DNA of 64,000 nucleotides from Hyphococcus sp. (GTDB lineage: Bacteria > Pseudomonadota > Alphaproteobacteria > Caulobacterales > Parvularculaceae): NCBI GenBank assembly GCA_021776245.1, contig JAJFGF010000039.1, positions 1 to 64,000 of the forward strand, in the 5' to 3' direction. Below are positions 40,951-50,910 of the stretch, piece after piece. Position 1 is the stretch's first letter. Every line of letters starts with the position of its first letter. The position numbers and the translations under genes were made by a program. The notes beneath the pieces were generated by a model, which was given only the letters and a program-made list of their open reading frames with translations, was not told the origin of the DNA and ran no database searches.

Positions 40951-43944
40951 ATGTCGATTACCAATACTAGCCGCAGCAGACACGCCGGACTATTGGCGAG
41001 CGTTGCGATTGCGCTTGGCGGCTTGGCTTCGCCCGGCGCATACGCCCAGCCAAACGACGCGGCTGACGACCAGATCATTGTTACCGGCTCACGGATTCGT
41101 CAGGACCCGCTTAATGTCGGCGAACAGACACACAATGTCAGCGAGGAGGATATTGACAAAACCGGCATTGTTTCAATTGGCGACCTTCTGCAGCGGCTGC
41201 CTTATTCCGGCGGTACATTTAATTCACGCTTTAACAATTCCGGTAATTTCGGATTCCCGCCTGACGGCGGCGGCATAGGCGGCGGTTCAACGCAGGCGGA
41301 TTTACGTTTCCTTGGCCCCAAACGCGTTCTCGTTCTTGTCGACGGCAAGCGATGGGTCAATGAATCATCCGCGAGCGGTGTGTCGTCGGCAGTTGATCTT
41401 AATACAATTCCGAAAAGCATCATCGATCATATCGAAGTGCTGCCGGATGGCGCGTCTCCGATCTACGGCTCCGACGCCATTGCGGGCGTCATCAATATCA
41501 TCACCAAGCGAAGCCTCGAAGGCTTTGAAGCTTCCGCCTATATGGGCGCCTTTGACGAAGGAGATGGCGAGACGCAGGAATATAATCTTTCCTTTGGCGC
41601 TTCAAGCGACGCGACTGACGTGGTCTTCGATGTCAGCTATGTGCGCATTGACAATGTCCGGGCGTCTGATCGGGCAATCTCCGCCTTTCCGACACCGGGC
41701 GTTGGAAGCTGCACGCCATTTTGTTCATCCGGCACGCCTCAAGGTCGGTTTGTTTTCGCTGATCCGCGCATCGATCTCGATATGGATATGATGCCCGATG
41801 TTATCGATGTCACGCTCAATAATGGCGTAATCAATAACGGCGTGATGCTGCCGTTTTACGACATCACCAGCCCCGGCGTCGGCGACGATTTTCACGCTTT
41901 TGGAACGCCGGACCGGTTCAATTTCTCGCAATTCAACTTTGTTCAGACGCCCTCGGAACGGTTGAGTTTGTTCTCTCAGGCGATTCACGAAATAACCCCC
42001 GACATTCGCATTGAGGTAAAAGCCCTCTACAATAACCGCAAGTCGGTAAACCAGGCAGCTCCAGAACCGCTATTTATTGGTCCTGACGCCGGCAATGGCA
42101 ATCTGCTCGATACGATCGGCGTTGACGTCACCAATCCGTTCAATCCGTTCGGCATTTCACTGGACGCCGGCCCCGGCGGCAATTTCATTTTTGCCGGACG
42201 CAGGCCGCTTGAAGCCGGCCCGCGCATTTTCGAACAAAATGTCGACACCTGGTATGTCAGCGGCGGCCTTGTTGGTGAGTTTGATGTCGGCGATCGCGAT
42301 TTCTACTGGGACGCAACGGTGATCTTTTCCGAAAGTCAGGCGAACCAGATCAAACATGGCGCGTTCAATTCAGCAAAGCTGAAGCAGGCGCTTGGGCCGC
42401 TCGATCAGTGCATTGATCCAATGACCATGCAGAGCATCAATGGCTGCGTGCCGTTTAATTACTTTGGCGGCCAAGGCACAGGCAACGGCTCCATCACCCA
42501 GGCGATGCTCGATTTTGTCGGCTTTGTTCAGAAAGATGAAAGTCAGCAGGAACTGTTTGACGTAACCGCCAACCTCACTGGCGATCTGTTCGAGCTTCCG
42601 GCAGGACCTGTGGGATTTGCTGTCGGTTATGAACACCGCACCCGCAAAGGGTCTTTTCAGCCTGATGCGGTTGTTATTGCAGGAGAGAGCGCAGGCGTTC
42701 CGTCGACGCCGACCGCCGGCCAATTCACCGTCGATGAAGTTTATGGCGAGGTCAGTGTTCCCATCCTCAGTGAACAGCCTTTCTTCGACCTGTTAGAATT
42801 TTCCGGCGCAGTGCGCTACTCGGACTATTCAACCTTTGGCGGCGAAACAACGTTCAAGGTGAGCGGAAAATGGCGCCCACATCCGGACGTTCTTCTTCGC
42901 GGCAGCTTTACCGAAGGTCTTCGAGCGCCAGGGATAGGCGAACTATTCGGCTCCATCGCCCGATTTGATCAGACTATTCAGGATCCATGTTCGGATATGC
43001 TTGGTCTTTCTGGCGGTCCGATCGCCTCGGCGACAACTCAGGCAAATTGCATCGCAACCGGCGTACCGGGCAGCGGCAGTTACGTCCAATTTAATCAGCA
43101 AATTTCGGTGCAAACTGGCGGCAACCCCAATCTGGCGCCGGAAGAATCCGACAGCTATTCAGCGGGGATTGTCTACAGCCCGTCATGGCTTGAAGGCTCA
43201 GGATTGATCGAAGTGAACTATTACAATATCGATCTGACCGGCCCGATTCAGGCCGTCAATGCACAGGAACAACTTAACGCCTGTATATTGACGCTTGATC
43301 CAACGCTTTGCGGCGGCATTTCCCGCACCGCGGGCGGCGTCATCAATAGCTTTGCCAACCAGCTGACCAATATCGGCAGCATCGAAACCAGCGGTTTTGA
43401 TTTCCGTATCGAGTATCAACCACCGGAGACCGGCATCGGCGAATTCCGCTTCAACCTGCTGGCGACTTATCTCAAAGAATATACAGAGATGGTTCCCTCA
43501 GGTTCCGGCTTCCAGACCATTGTCCGTGAGGGCACGGAAATTGGCGACCCGGAACGCGGCTTTCCTGAGTGGCAGGGAACTTTTACCGTTGATTGGTTCT
43601 GGGAAAATTTCTTTGCGAGCTTCACATTGCGCTATGTGGATGCGATCACAGAAACCTGCCCTTCGTCGCTCTTTGGCGTCGTCGTTAACGGCATGGACTT
43701 GTCAACATTGTGCTCCAGTCCTGCCACGGGCTTTAATCAGCTTGATTCGAGAGTTTATGGCGATTTTCAGGTTCGGTATACGCCGCCATTCCTGGAAGAA
43801 AGAACAGCCCTTACGCTCGGGCTCAACAATGTCTTTGACACAGATCCGCCGAATTGCCTGAGCTGCGCGCTCAACGGATTTGATGCAACGCTTTACGATG
43901 TTCCCGGCATCTTTGGGTATTTCAAAGTTGACGTGAGATTCTAA
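40951..43944 (+). CDS. TonB-dependent outer-membrane receptor
   Basis: 997 residues. The signal peptide has LLASVAIALGGLASPGAYAQ. Then comes DDQIIVTGSRIRQDPLN, a TonB box-like start and plug domain (VLVLVDGKRWVN, IEVLPDGASPIYGSDAIAGVINIITK). The barrel follows with many aromatic strands, and the C-terminus FKVDVRF is a beta-barrel signal. The many Cys and loop regions fit receptors for large or peptide/carbohydrate ligands in Caulobacter-like bacteria. No transporter gene is adjacent, so the ligand cannot be told. Confidence 0.95.
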   Translation: MSITNTSRSRHAGLLASVAIALGGLASPGAYAQPNDAADDQIIVTGSRIRQDPLNVGEQTHNVSEEDIDKTGIVSIGDLLQRLPYSGGTFNSRFNNSGNFGFPPDGGGIGGGSTQADLRFLGPKRVLVLVDGKRWVNESSASGVSSAVDLNTIPKSIIDHIEVLPDGASPIYGSDAIAGVINIITKRSLEGFEASAYMGAFDEGDGETQEYNLSFGASSDATDVVFDVSYVRIDNVRASDRAISAFPTPGVGSCTPFCSSGTPQGRFVFADPRIDLDMDMMPDVIDVTLNNGVINNGVMLPFYDITSPGVGDDFHAFGTPDRFNFSQFNFVQTPSERLSLFSQAIHEITPDIRIEVKALYNNRKSVNQAAPEPLFIGPDAGNGNLLDTIGVDVTNPFNPFGISLDAGPGGNFIFAGRRPLEAGPRIFEQNVDTWYVSGGLVGEFDVGDRDFYWDATVIFSESQANQIKHGAFNSAKLKQALGPLDQCIDPMTMQSINGCVPFNYFGGQGTGNGSITQAMLDFVGFVQKDESQQELFDVTANLTGDLFELPAGPVGFAVGYEHRTRKGSFQPDAVVIAGESAGVPSTPTAGQFTVDEVYGEVSVPILSEQPFFDLLEFSGAVRYSDYSTFGGETTFKVSGKWRPHPDVLLRGSFTEGLRAPGIGELFGSIARFDQTIQDPCSDMLGLSGGPIASATTQANCIATGVPGSGSYVQFNQQISVQTGGNPNLAPEESDSYSAGIVYSPSWLEGSGLIEVNYYNIDLTGPIQAVNAQEQLNACILTLDPTLCGGISRTAGGVINSFANQLTNIGSIETSGFDFRIEYQPPETGIGEFRFNLLATYLKEYTEMVPSGSGFQTIVREGTEIGDPERGFPEWQGTFTVDWFWENFFASFTLRYVDAITETCPSSLFGVVVNGMDLSTLCSSPATGFNQLDSRVYGDFQVRYTPPFLEERTALTLGLNNVFDTDPPNCLSCALNGFDATLYDVPGIFGYFKVDVRF

Positions 43945-43964
43945 TAGCTCCCGATTACAAAAGG

Positions 43965-43993
43965 AAAAGCCCGGGCATTGCTCGGGCTTTTTC
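43965..43993 (+). terminator. Rho-independent terminator of TonB receptor
   Basis: Stem AAAGCCCGGGC-ATTG-CTCGGGCTTT (43967-43991, GC-rich core) is followed by T-rich bases. Confidence 0.88.
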
Positions 43994-44083
43994 ATTGTGC
44001 CGCTATTTGTAGAACATCTCTGCCGATCAAATTTTTGATCGGGCAAACTAATCAATGTTTCAGCGGGGCCCCCTGGTTTTTTG

Positions 44084-44134
44084 TCGCGTTTTCGAACCGC
44101 GAAACCGGTACCCACTTTCGCTGAAAACGCTCTA
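44084..44134. repeat. Dispersed palindromic repeat, copy D, holding purA stop
   Basis: GCGTTTTC (44086-44093) pairs with GAAAACGC (44123-44130) around GAACCGCGAAACCGGTACCC. It ends with CTCTAG, and the last three bases provide the TAG stop of purA on the other strand. The sequence closely matches a repeat widespread in rhizobia and their relatives. Confidence 0.75.
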
Positions 44135-45424
44135 GTCCTGAAACGGGTCGCGCATCAAGATAACATCGTCGCGCTCAGGGCTTGTTGAGACCAGCGCCAC
44201 CGGGGTTTCGATCAGCTCTTCGATGCGGCGCACATATTTAACCGCCTCTGCCGGGAGGTCCGCCCATGAGCGTGCTTTTTCTGATGAACCGCTCCAGCCG
44301 TCCATGGTCTCATAGATAGGCTCAACCGCAGCCTGATTGTCGGCGCCCGCAGGCAGATAATCGAATGTGTCGTCGCCAATGCGGTAGCCGACACAGACAT
44401 TCAACGTCTCAAAACCATCGAGAACATCGAGTTTGGTGAGCGCGATGCCGTCAACGCCGGCGATCTTGAGCGATTGGCGCACTAATGCGGCGTCAAACCA
44501 GCCGCAGCGTCGCTGGCGTCCGGTGACTGTGCCGAATTCATGGCCACGCTCCCCCAGTCTTTGTCCAACATCGTCATGCAGTTCCGTTGGAAACGGGCCT
44601 TCACCCACGCGCGTCGTATAGGCTTTGACGATCCCAAGAACGTAATTCACGGAACGCGGACCAAGTCCGGAACCCGTGGCGGCCTGTCCGGCGACGGTGT
44701 TTGACGACGTGACATAGGGATAAGTCCCGTGGTCGATATCAAGCAGAACCCCCTGGGCGCCCTCAAACAGGATCCGTTTGCCGGCTTTGTGGGCTTCATC
44801 GAGAACGCGCCAAACCGGTTTGGCGAATGGCGTCAGTTTGGGCGCAATCCCGCACAGTTTTTTGAACAGCGCTTGCGCATCGACTTCGTCGCCGCCGAGC
44901 CCGCGCCGCAGTGCATTGTGATGGACAAGGAGGTTTTCAATTTTTCCAGGCAGGGTTTCGAGATTAGCAAGATCAATCAGACGCAGCCCGCGCCGTCCCG
45001 CTTTATCCTCATAGGCCGGACCAATGCCCCGCTTTGTAGTGCCGATTTTGACGCCGGAATTTGACGTCTCGCGCATCTGATCCAGCTCCTGATGCACCGG
45101 CAGGATCAGCGTCGCATTTTCGGCGATCATCAAATTCATCGGCGTGATCTGAACGCCCTGTTCCGCGATACGGTCGATCTCGGCGAGCAGCGCAAAAGGA
45201 TCAACGACAACGCCGGAGCCAATGACGCCAAGACAGCCCTTGCGCACAACGCCTGACGGCAGAAGCGATAATTTGTAGACCGCCCCATCAATAACCAGCG
45301 TATGGCCGGCATTGTGCCCGCCCTGAAAACGCACAACGACATCGGCCCGGGCCGACAACCAGTCGACGATTTTGCCTTTTCCTTCGTCGCCCCATTGCGC
45401 GCCGATAACGGCCACATCGGCCAT
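44132..45424 (-). CDS. purA: Adenylosuccinate synthetase
   Basis: 430 residues from ATG 45424 ([42 protein letters not shown]); a 12-codon upstream extension is not conserved-looking. GDEGKGK is the GTP-binding loop and the GGHNAGHT stretch carries catalytic His. It joins IMP and Asp in AMP synthesis. The stop codon lies in a palindromic repeat. Confidence 0.98.
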   Translation of the reverse strand: MADVAVIGAQWGDEGKGKIVDWLSARADVVVRFQGGHNAGHTLVIDGAVYKLSLLPSGVVRKGCLGVIGSGVVVDPFALLAEIDRIAEQGVQITPMNLMIAENATLILPVHQELDQMRETSNSGVKIGTTKRGIGPAYEDKAGRRGLRLIDLANLETLPGKIENLLVHHNALRRGLGGDEVDAQALFKKLCGIAPKLTPFAKPVWRVLDEAHKAGKRILFEGAQGVLLDIDHGTYPYVTSSNTVAGQAATGSGLGPRSVNYVLGIVKAYTTRVGEGPFPTELHDDVGQRLGERGHEFGTVTGRQRRCGWFDAALVRQSLKIAGVDGIALTKLDVLDGFETLNVCVGYRIGDDTFDYLPAGADNQAAVEPIYETMDGWSGSSEKARSWADLPAEAVKYVRRIEELIETPVALVSTSPERDDVILMRDPFQD

Positions 45425-45573
45425 ATTGTGCTCCGGATTTGCCTGAAATTGCGGGCGCACCTTAGGCGCTTTGGCGCCCGGGTCAACGATTCGCGCGCCA
45501 GGAAATTGAGGCGACGATCACTGGAATTGTCTATATTAATTGGAGGGCGTAAATTCACCCCGGGAAGGCGAAC

Positions 45574-46107
45574 ATGAAAATATTATTATTGACCGCCGCG
45601 GCGTCGCTCGCAGCGTTCTGTGCAACAGCGCAGGATGTGGAAGCGCAACCAACGCAGACGCCCCCCTGTTCGTCCGAAATCTTTCATCAATTCGATTTCT
45701 GGGTCGGCGAATGGGAAGTTTTTGCACAGAACGGCGCCAAGGCCGGCGAGAATGTCATTTCCACCGAAGAATATGGCTGCCTTCTGGTCGAGCGATGGAC
45801 CAGCGCCAATGGGACGACCGGGCAAAGTTATAATTTCGTTGATCTGGCGACGAACAAATGGCGACAGGTTTGGGTCAGCAATTGGGGAACAATTGATTAT
45901 TCGGGCGGGCTGAACGAAGATGGCGCGATGGTTCTGGAAGGTGAGATCGCCTATCCGAACGGAACCACATCGCCATTTACCGGGACATGGACGCTGAATG
46001 AAGATGGCAGCGTCACCCAGCACTTCCGGCAATTGAACGCCGAAACCAAAAAATGGGACGATTGGTTCATCGGGACCTACAGGAAGAAACAGGGCGCAGA
46101 AAATTAA
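45574..46107 (+). CDS. Secreted hypothetical protein
   Basis: 177 residues. The signal peptide is about residues 1-20 (LLLTAAASLAAFCATAQ). Then FHQFDFWVGEWEVFAQNG, a beta-strand start common to small lipocalin-like or DUF1579-type proteins, and a C-terminal FRQLNAETKKWDDWFIGTYRKK. It is probably periplasmic; ligand binding is a guess. Ribosome site GGAAGG before ATG 45574. Confidence 0.7.
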   Translation: MKILLLTAAASLAAFCATAQDVEAQPTQTPPCSSEIFHQFDFWVGEWEVFAQNGAKAGENVISTEEYGCLLVERWTSANGTTGQSYNFVDLATNKWRQVWVSNWGTIDYSGGLNEDGAMVLEGEIAYPNGTTSPFTGTWTLNEDGSVTQHFRQLNAETKKWDDWFIGTYRKKQGAEN

Positions 46108-46126
46108 GCGGCCCCGACCACGCCAT

Positions 46127-46972
46127 TTATTTTTCCCGCTGGCTAAACCGGATTGATAGATAAATCCCGCCGAGAATAAGTACCGAAGCGATCAGCAATC
46201 GCATCGTCAACGGCTCAGTTAAAAGTAAAATGCCGCCAATCGCGGCGATAATTGGCACGGCGAGTTGAACGATCGATGCGTTCGTCATCGATAGCCCTTT
46301 CAGCGCGCGATACCAGATGACATAACCGGCGCCGGAGGCGAGTGCGCCCGACGCAATTGCCAACGCAACGCCGTGCAATGAGACGCTGACGCTGCGCGGC
46401 GTCAGGAATAGCAAGAACACAAATGGCAAAGTCAGCAGGAAATTGCGGGCTGTGGCGCCGACCGGATCAGCCTCGGTCTTGCCAAGCAAAGAATAGACAC
46501 CCCATGCGATCCCCGCCGCCGCCATGAGCAACGCGCCGCCGAGCGGCGGCGCCGATAGTCCCAGCGCAGTCAAATAGATGAGCCCGGCAAGTCCCGCGGC
46601 GATCCCCGCCCATTGCATCATAACCGGTCGCGATCCTTTGGCGATTGCAACACCAATCATGGTGAACTGCACTATACCAAACAGGATAAGGGCGCCGGCG
46701 CCGGCGTCGAGATTCACATAAGCAAGTGAGAACGCGATCGCGTAAACAAACAGCGCAAGCGCCGCGCGGCTGTCCGCGATTTTGATGGGCAATAGCTGCG
46801 CCCTTTTCAAATAGAAAAACGGGGCAAGAAAAAGCGCGCCGGAAGCAAGCCTTATTTGCGTGAAACTAATGGGATCGATCAATTCCGCCTTCAGCGCCAT
46901 GCGGCACAAAAGAGAATTTGCGGCAAACGCAATCAAAGTGAAGATCGTAAGGGCCAGGGTCTGGTAGCGCAT
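46127..46972 (-). CDS. EamA-family transporter
   Basis: 281 residues with ten hydrophobic segments and the two EamA repeats, each ending near a short acidic loop. It starts TLALTIFTLIAFAANSLLCRMAL, the usual first helix, with an early positively charged loop. It should export a metabolite or amino acid. The substrate is unknown. Convergent with 45574-46107 at their 3' ends, with 19 bp between. Confidence 0.88.
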   Translation of the reverse strand: MRYQTLALTIFTLIAFAANSLLCRMALKAELIDPISFTQIRLASGALFLAPFFYLKRAQLLPIKIADSRAALALFVYAIAFSLAYVNLDAGAGALILFGIVQFTMIGVAIAKGSRPVMMQWAGIAAGLAGLIYLTALGLSAPPLGGALLMAAAGIAWGVYSLLGKTEADPVGATARNFLLTLPFVFLLFLTPRSVSVSLHGVALAIASGALASGAGYVIWYRALKGLSMTNASIVQLAVPIIAAIGGILLLTEPLTMRLLIASVLILGGIYLSIRFSQREK

Positions 46973-47017
46973 TGCCCCAGCCGCCAGTGTAAGGCGCTCT
47001 CTGTCAAGGGAAGAAGG

Positions 47018-48598
47018 CTAAAACGCCAACGCCTTTGCTTGCGTGACATGCGGCAAGGCGCATACTTTTTCAAGAACTGCATCGGTGATCGGCTCATCAA
47101 CAGCCAAAAGAGATATGGCGCCCTCGCCCGGCGCAGCCCGCCCTAAATTAAAGGTGGCGATGTTGACCCCCGCCGCGCCCAGCGTGGCGCCGAGCGCGCC
47201 GATAAATCCAGGCTTATCCTCATTGGTGACATAAAGCATATGCGGCGCAAATCCGGCCTCCATCGCAACGCCTTTGATCTCAATAATGCGCGGAGCCGGA
47301 CCAAAAACCGTGCCGGACACCGTCCGGTCGTGTTTTTCGGTAATAATCCGTAATCTGATGATGCTGTCATAAGCGTCAGCGTCGTCATTGCTGGTCTCGG
47401 AGACGGAAATGCCGCGATCCTTGGCGATCACCGGGGCGTTGACGATATTTACCTCGGACAGCATCGGCTTAAGGACACCCGCGACTGCGGAAGCAGTGAG
47501 CGGTTTGGTATTCAACGCAGCGACCTCGCCTTCAAAAGTGATTTCGATTTTTTTGAGGGCGCTCTCAGTCAGCTGACCGGCAAAGGCGCCGAGCTTTTCA
47601 GCGAGCGCAATATAAGGCTTCAGGCGCGGCGCTTCTTCGGCCGTGACCGACGCCATATTGAGCGCGTTCGACACAGCGCCGCGCATAAGATAGTCAGCCA
47701 TTTGTTCTGCAATCTGGATGGCGACATTTTCCTGCGCCTCTGTGGTTGACGCGCCAAGATGCGGCGTTGCAACCACGCTTGGATGACCGAACAGTGCATT
47801 TTCCGTTGCCGGTTCGCTGGCGTAAACATCAAGCGCCGCGCCCGCGATTCGCCCATCATCCAGCGCTTCTTTCAGCGCCTCTTCATCAATTAATCCGCCA
47901 CGCGCGCAATTCACGACATATGCGCCGTACTTGAGTTTGGCGATGTTTTGGCGGCCCAGCACATTGCGGGTCTGATCGGTGAGCGGCGTATGCAGTGTAA
48001 CAATATCGGCGCGCGCCAAAAGACTATCAAGCTCGACTTTTTCAACACCGAGCTCTACTGCACGCTCTTCGGTCAGGAATGGGTCATAAGCGATCACCCG
48101 CATTTTAAGACCAACCGCACGGTCGGCGACAATGGAGCCGATATTGCCGCATCCGATCACGCCGAGCGTTTTGGCAAAGACTTCTGCGCCCATAAAGGCT
48201 GATTTTTCCCATTTGCCTGCATGGGTCGACTGGTTCGCCTGAGGAATTTTACGGACCAGCGCAAACATCATGGCGATCGCGTGTTCTGCAGTGGTAATGG
48301 CGTTGCCATAGGGCGTATTCATGACAACGACGCCCGCCGCGGTTGCCGCCGGTATGTCAATATTGTCGACGCCAATGCCGGCTCGGCCAATAACTTTGAG
48401 CTTTTTCCCAGCCTTGATGACCGGCGCCATTGCTTTCGTCGCCGAGCGCACCGCCAGGCCGTCATAATCGCCGATGATCGAGAGCAGCCTTTCCTTGTCC
48501 TTACCGAGCGCCGGTTGGTAATCAACATCGACGCCGCGTTCTTTAAAAATATTGACGGCGGTTTCGCTTAAGGCGTCAGAGATCAAAACTTTGGGCAT
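47018..48598 (-). CDS. serA: D-3-phosphoglycerate dehydrogenase
   Basis: 526 residues. The D-hydroxyacid dehydrogenase core has GRAGIGVDNIDIPAATAAGVVVMNTP, the Rossmann motif VIGCGNIGSIVADRA, and catalytic Arg in VNCARGGLIDEEAL. An intervening domain and a C-terminal ACT domain (MLYVTNEDKPGFIGALGATLG) follow, so it is the long type with serine control. It oxidises 3-phosphoglycerate in serine synthesis. The start is 35 bp after serC. Confidence 0.97.
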   Translation of the reverse strand: MPKVLISDALSETAVNIFKERGVDVDYQPALGKDKERLLSIIGDYDGLAVRSATKAMAPVIKAGKKLKVIGRAGIGVDNIDIPAATAAGVVVMNTPYGNAITTAEHAIAMMFALVRKIPQANQSTHAGKWEKSAFMGAEVFAKTLGVIGCGNIGSIVADRAVGLKMRVIAYDPFLTEERAVELGVEKVELDSLLARADIVTLHTPLTDQTRNVLGRQNIAKLKYGAYVVNCARGGLIDEEALKEALDDGRIAGAALDVYASEPATENALFGHPSVVATPHLGASTTEAQENVAIQIAEQMADYLMRGAVSNALNMASVTAEEAPRLKPYIALAEKLGAFAGQLTESALKKIEITFEGEVAALNTKPLTASAVAGVLKPMLSEVNIVNAPVIAKDRGISVSETSNDDADAYDSIIRLRIITEKHDRTVSGTVFGPAPRIIEIKGVAMEAGFAPHMLYVTNEDKPGFIGALGATLGAAGVNIATFNLGRAAPGEGAISLLAVDEPITDAVLEKVCALPHVTQAKALAF

Positions 48599-48633
48599 GG
48601 GGTGTTCCCGTTCGTCGTTGGGTTATGAGAAAA

Positions 48634-49791
48634 TTAGAGGTTAGCTTTGGCGGCAGCGAAGGCCCAATTGAGCCACGGGCCGAGCGCTTCAATATCGCTG
48701 CGCTCAACAGTCGCGCCGCACCAGATGCGAAGGCCAGGCGGGGCGTCACGATAGCCGCCAATATCATAGGCGACCTCTTCAGCTTCAAGAAGGCTTTCCA
48801 TTTTCTTGACAAAGCTTCGCTGATCCCCCTCGCCAAGCGCCGCGATATCACCATCAGCAATTTTCAAACAAACCGATGTGTTTGAACGTAAGGCAGGATC
48901 GGCGCAAAGAAACTCCGCCCACGGCGTTTGGTCAACCCATTCGGCAAGCGCTGCGTAATTTGCATCGGCGCGGGCATGCATTGCATCAAGCCCGCCAATG
49001 CCCGACGCCCATTTCAAGGCATCGATATAGTCCTCAACACAAAGCATTGACGGCGTGTTGATTGTGGCGCCGTCAAAAATTCCCTCGATCAGTTTGCCGC
49101 CCTTGGTCAGTCTGAAAATCTTCGGCAGAGGGCGCGGCGGCGTGTAGCTTTCAAGACGTTCAACGGCGCGGGGGCCAAGTATTAACATGCCGTGGGCGCC
49201 CTCACCGCCAAGCACCTTCTGCCAGGAAAAAGTTACAACATCGAGCTTTGCCCAATCAAGCGCTTGCGCAAAAATCGCCGACGTCGCATCGCAAATTGTT
49301 AGGCCTTCGCGCGCGTCACTGATCCATTCCGCATCAGGCACGCGCACGCCTGAAGTTGTGCCGTTCCAGGTGAAGACAACGTCATGCGCCGCATCAATGG
49401 CGGTCAAATCGGCGATTTCGCCATAGGGCGCATCAAACACCCGCGCTTCAAGGCCAAGCTGTTTGATGACGTCAGTCACCCATCCCGCGCCGAAACTTTC
49501 CCAGGCGAGCATGTCGACGGCGCGCGCGCCAAGCATCGACCACATCGCCATTTCAACAGCGCCGGTGTCAGACGCCGGAACAATCCCGATGCGATAATCA
49601 TCGGGAACGCCCAGCAAGGCCCGGGTACGATCAATAGCGTCTTTCAGGCGCGCCTTGCCGATTTTAGAACGGTGCGAGCGCCCAAGCGGCGCACCGGCGA
49701 GATTTTCAAGAGACCAGCCAGACCGCTTAGCGCATGGCCCGGATGAAAAATAGGGACGCGCAGGGCGCGTCGCCGGGATCGTTTCGATCAT
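48634..49791 (-). CDS. serC: Phosphoserine aminotransferase
   Basis: 385 residues from ATG 49791 with a GGAG site; a longer frame upstream is rejected. [28 protein letters not shown] is the short-branch serC-type N-terminus, [17 protein letters not shown] carries the PLP Lys, and [19 protein letters not shown] is conserved. It forms phosphoserine from 3-phosphohydroxypyruvate, followed by serA in the operon. Confidence 0.96.
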   Translation of the reverse strand: MIETIPATRPARPYFSSGPCAKRSGWSLENLAGAPLGRSHRSKIGKARLKDAIDRTRALLGVPDDYRIGIVPASDTGAVEMAMWSMLGARAVDMLAWESFGAGWVTDVIKQLGLEARVFDAPYGEIADLTAIDAAHDVVFTWNGTTSGVRVPDAEWISDAREGLTICDATSAIFAQALDWAKLDVVTFSWQKVLGGEGAHGMLILGPRAVERLESYTPPRPLPKIFRLTKGGKLIEGIFDGATINTPSMLCVEDYIDALKWASGIGGLDAMHARADANYAALAEWVDQTPWAEFLCADPALRSNTSVCLKIADGDIAALGEGDQRSFVKKMESLLEAEEVAYDIGGYRDAPPGLRIWCGATVERSDIEALGPWLNWAFAAAKANL

Positions 49792-49868
49792 GTTACTCCA
49801 TCCTTCCGGATGGCAAGCGCCCCGTTGGGGAGGCGTGGCCCACATTCACCCTCGCCCAGCTTCGTGGT
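49792..49868 (-). promoter_or_regulatory. Structured serC leader
   Basis: On the minus strand two stacked hairpins precede the ATG: CCCC-AAC-GGGG within a GC-rich stem, then the perfect CCATCC-GGAA-GGATGG right before the start. The ribosome site GGAG begins inside the 3' arm of the second hairpin, so closing the hairpin would hide it. A serC RNA motif of unknown ligand is reported in alphaproteobacteria, and this position fits, but the match to its consensus could not be checked. Confidence 0.5.
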
Positions 49869-49950
49869 CGGCGTCAACGAAAAATTATTCCTGTCTCTGT
49901 GAGTTTTTCTCACTTGCGTCGTCGCGTCCGCCCGGTTAGCGCGGTGCGCG

Positions 49951-50910
49951 ATGGCCACTGACGTAAAATTCCCTGCGGATGCAACGCTCTGTGATTGGGC
50001 GCTGCTTGGCCTTGTCGTCGCGCTTGGCGGGTTTTCTTTTGCGATGATACGCAGCGCCGTTGAAACAATTCCGCCAGCTGTTGTGACGGTTGGCCGTCTA
50101 TGGATCGGCGGCATATTTCTCTACGGCGTGATGATACAAGCTGGCCGGCGCCTGCCGCCATTTTTTGCGGCGACAGAAAAAGGGCGGTCCGTTCATGTTG
50201 AATGGCGGTGGATGATCGCGATCAGCATCGTCGGCTATGTGGCGCCATTTTTCATTTTTCCGTGGGCGCAACAATATATCGATAGCGGTCTTGCGGGCAT
50301 TTATATGGCGTTCATGCCGATTTGGACCGTCGGGCTTGCCTATTTTTTCGCCGGTGAAAGTCTTGGACCGCGGAAGGTCATCGGGTTCTTGCTTGGCTTT
50401 GCCGGGGTCATCATTTTGATGGGCCCCGAAGTGATCAGTAATGCGGGAGATGCAAGTATTGTCGCACAACTCGCCTTATTAGCGGCGACGGTTTGTTACG
50501 CGACTTACGCGGTGATGACGCGCCGGGCGCCGCCAATGCGTCCGCGCGCCTTTGCAGCCGGCACGCTTTTGAGCGCCGCGATAATCTCAACCCCGGCATT
50601 GTTTTTGATCGATCTCAATGTTGGCGAGTGGTCGCTCTTAAGTTTTTTCAGCATCATCGGTCTCGGGTTGGGCCCAACGGGACTTGTTGGAATATTATTG
50701 ATCATCGTCATTCAGCGCGCAGGCGCAGGTTTTATGTCGCTGGGCAACTATTTAGTGCCCCTTTGGGCCGTCGCGGCAGGCGCGCTGATTTTCAACGAGC
50801 GGCTTAATGTCTCAGCATTCGCCGCCCTGGCGATCATTCTGATTGGCGTTGCGGTCAGTCAGCGTTCGCCAAATGGAAAAATGAAGCGGACTGATCAGAC
50901 GAAAAGCTGA
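49951..50910 (+). CDS. EamA-family transporter
   Basis: 319 residues with about ten transmembrane segments (LLGLVVALGGFSFAMI, IYMAFMPIWTVGLAYFFAGE, VIQRAGAGFMSLGNYLVPLWAVAAGAL) and the repeated EamA halves. Its C-terminus overlaps the end of the PhzF gene on the other strand by 16 bp. The start is divergent from serC. Substrate unknown. Confidence 0.9.
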   Translation: MATDVKFPADATLCDWALLGLVVALGGFSFAMIRSAVETIPPAVVTVGRLWIGGIFLYGVMIQAGRRLPPFFAATEKGRSVHVEWRWMIAISIVGYVAPFFIFPWAQQYIDSGLAGIYMAFMPIWTVGLAYFFAGESLGPRKVIGFLLGFAGVIILMGPEVISNAGDASIVAQLALLAATVCYATYAVMTRRAPPMRPRAFAAGTLLSAAIISTPALFLIDLNVGEWSLLSFFSIIGLGLGPTGLVGILLIIVIQRAGAGFMSLGNYLVPLWAVAAGALIFNERLNVSAFAALAIILIGVAVSQRSPNGKMKRTDQTKS

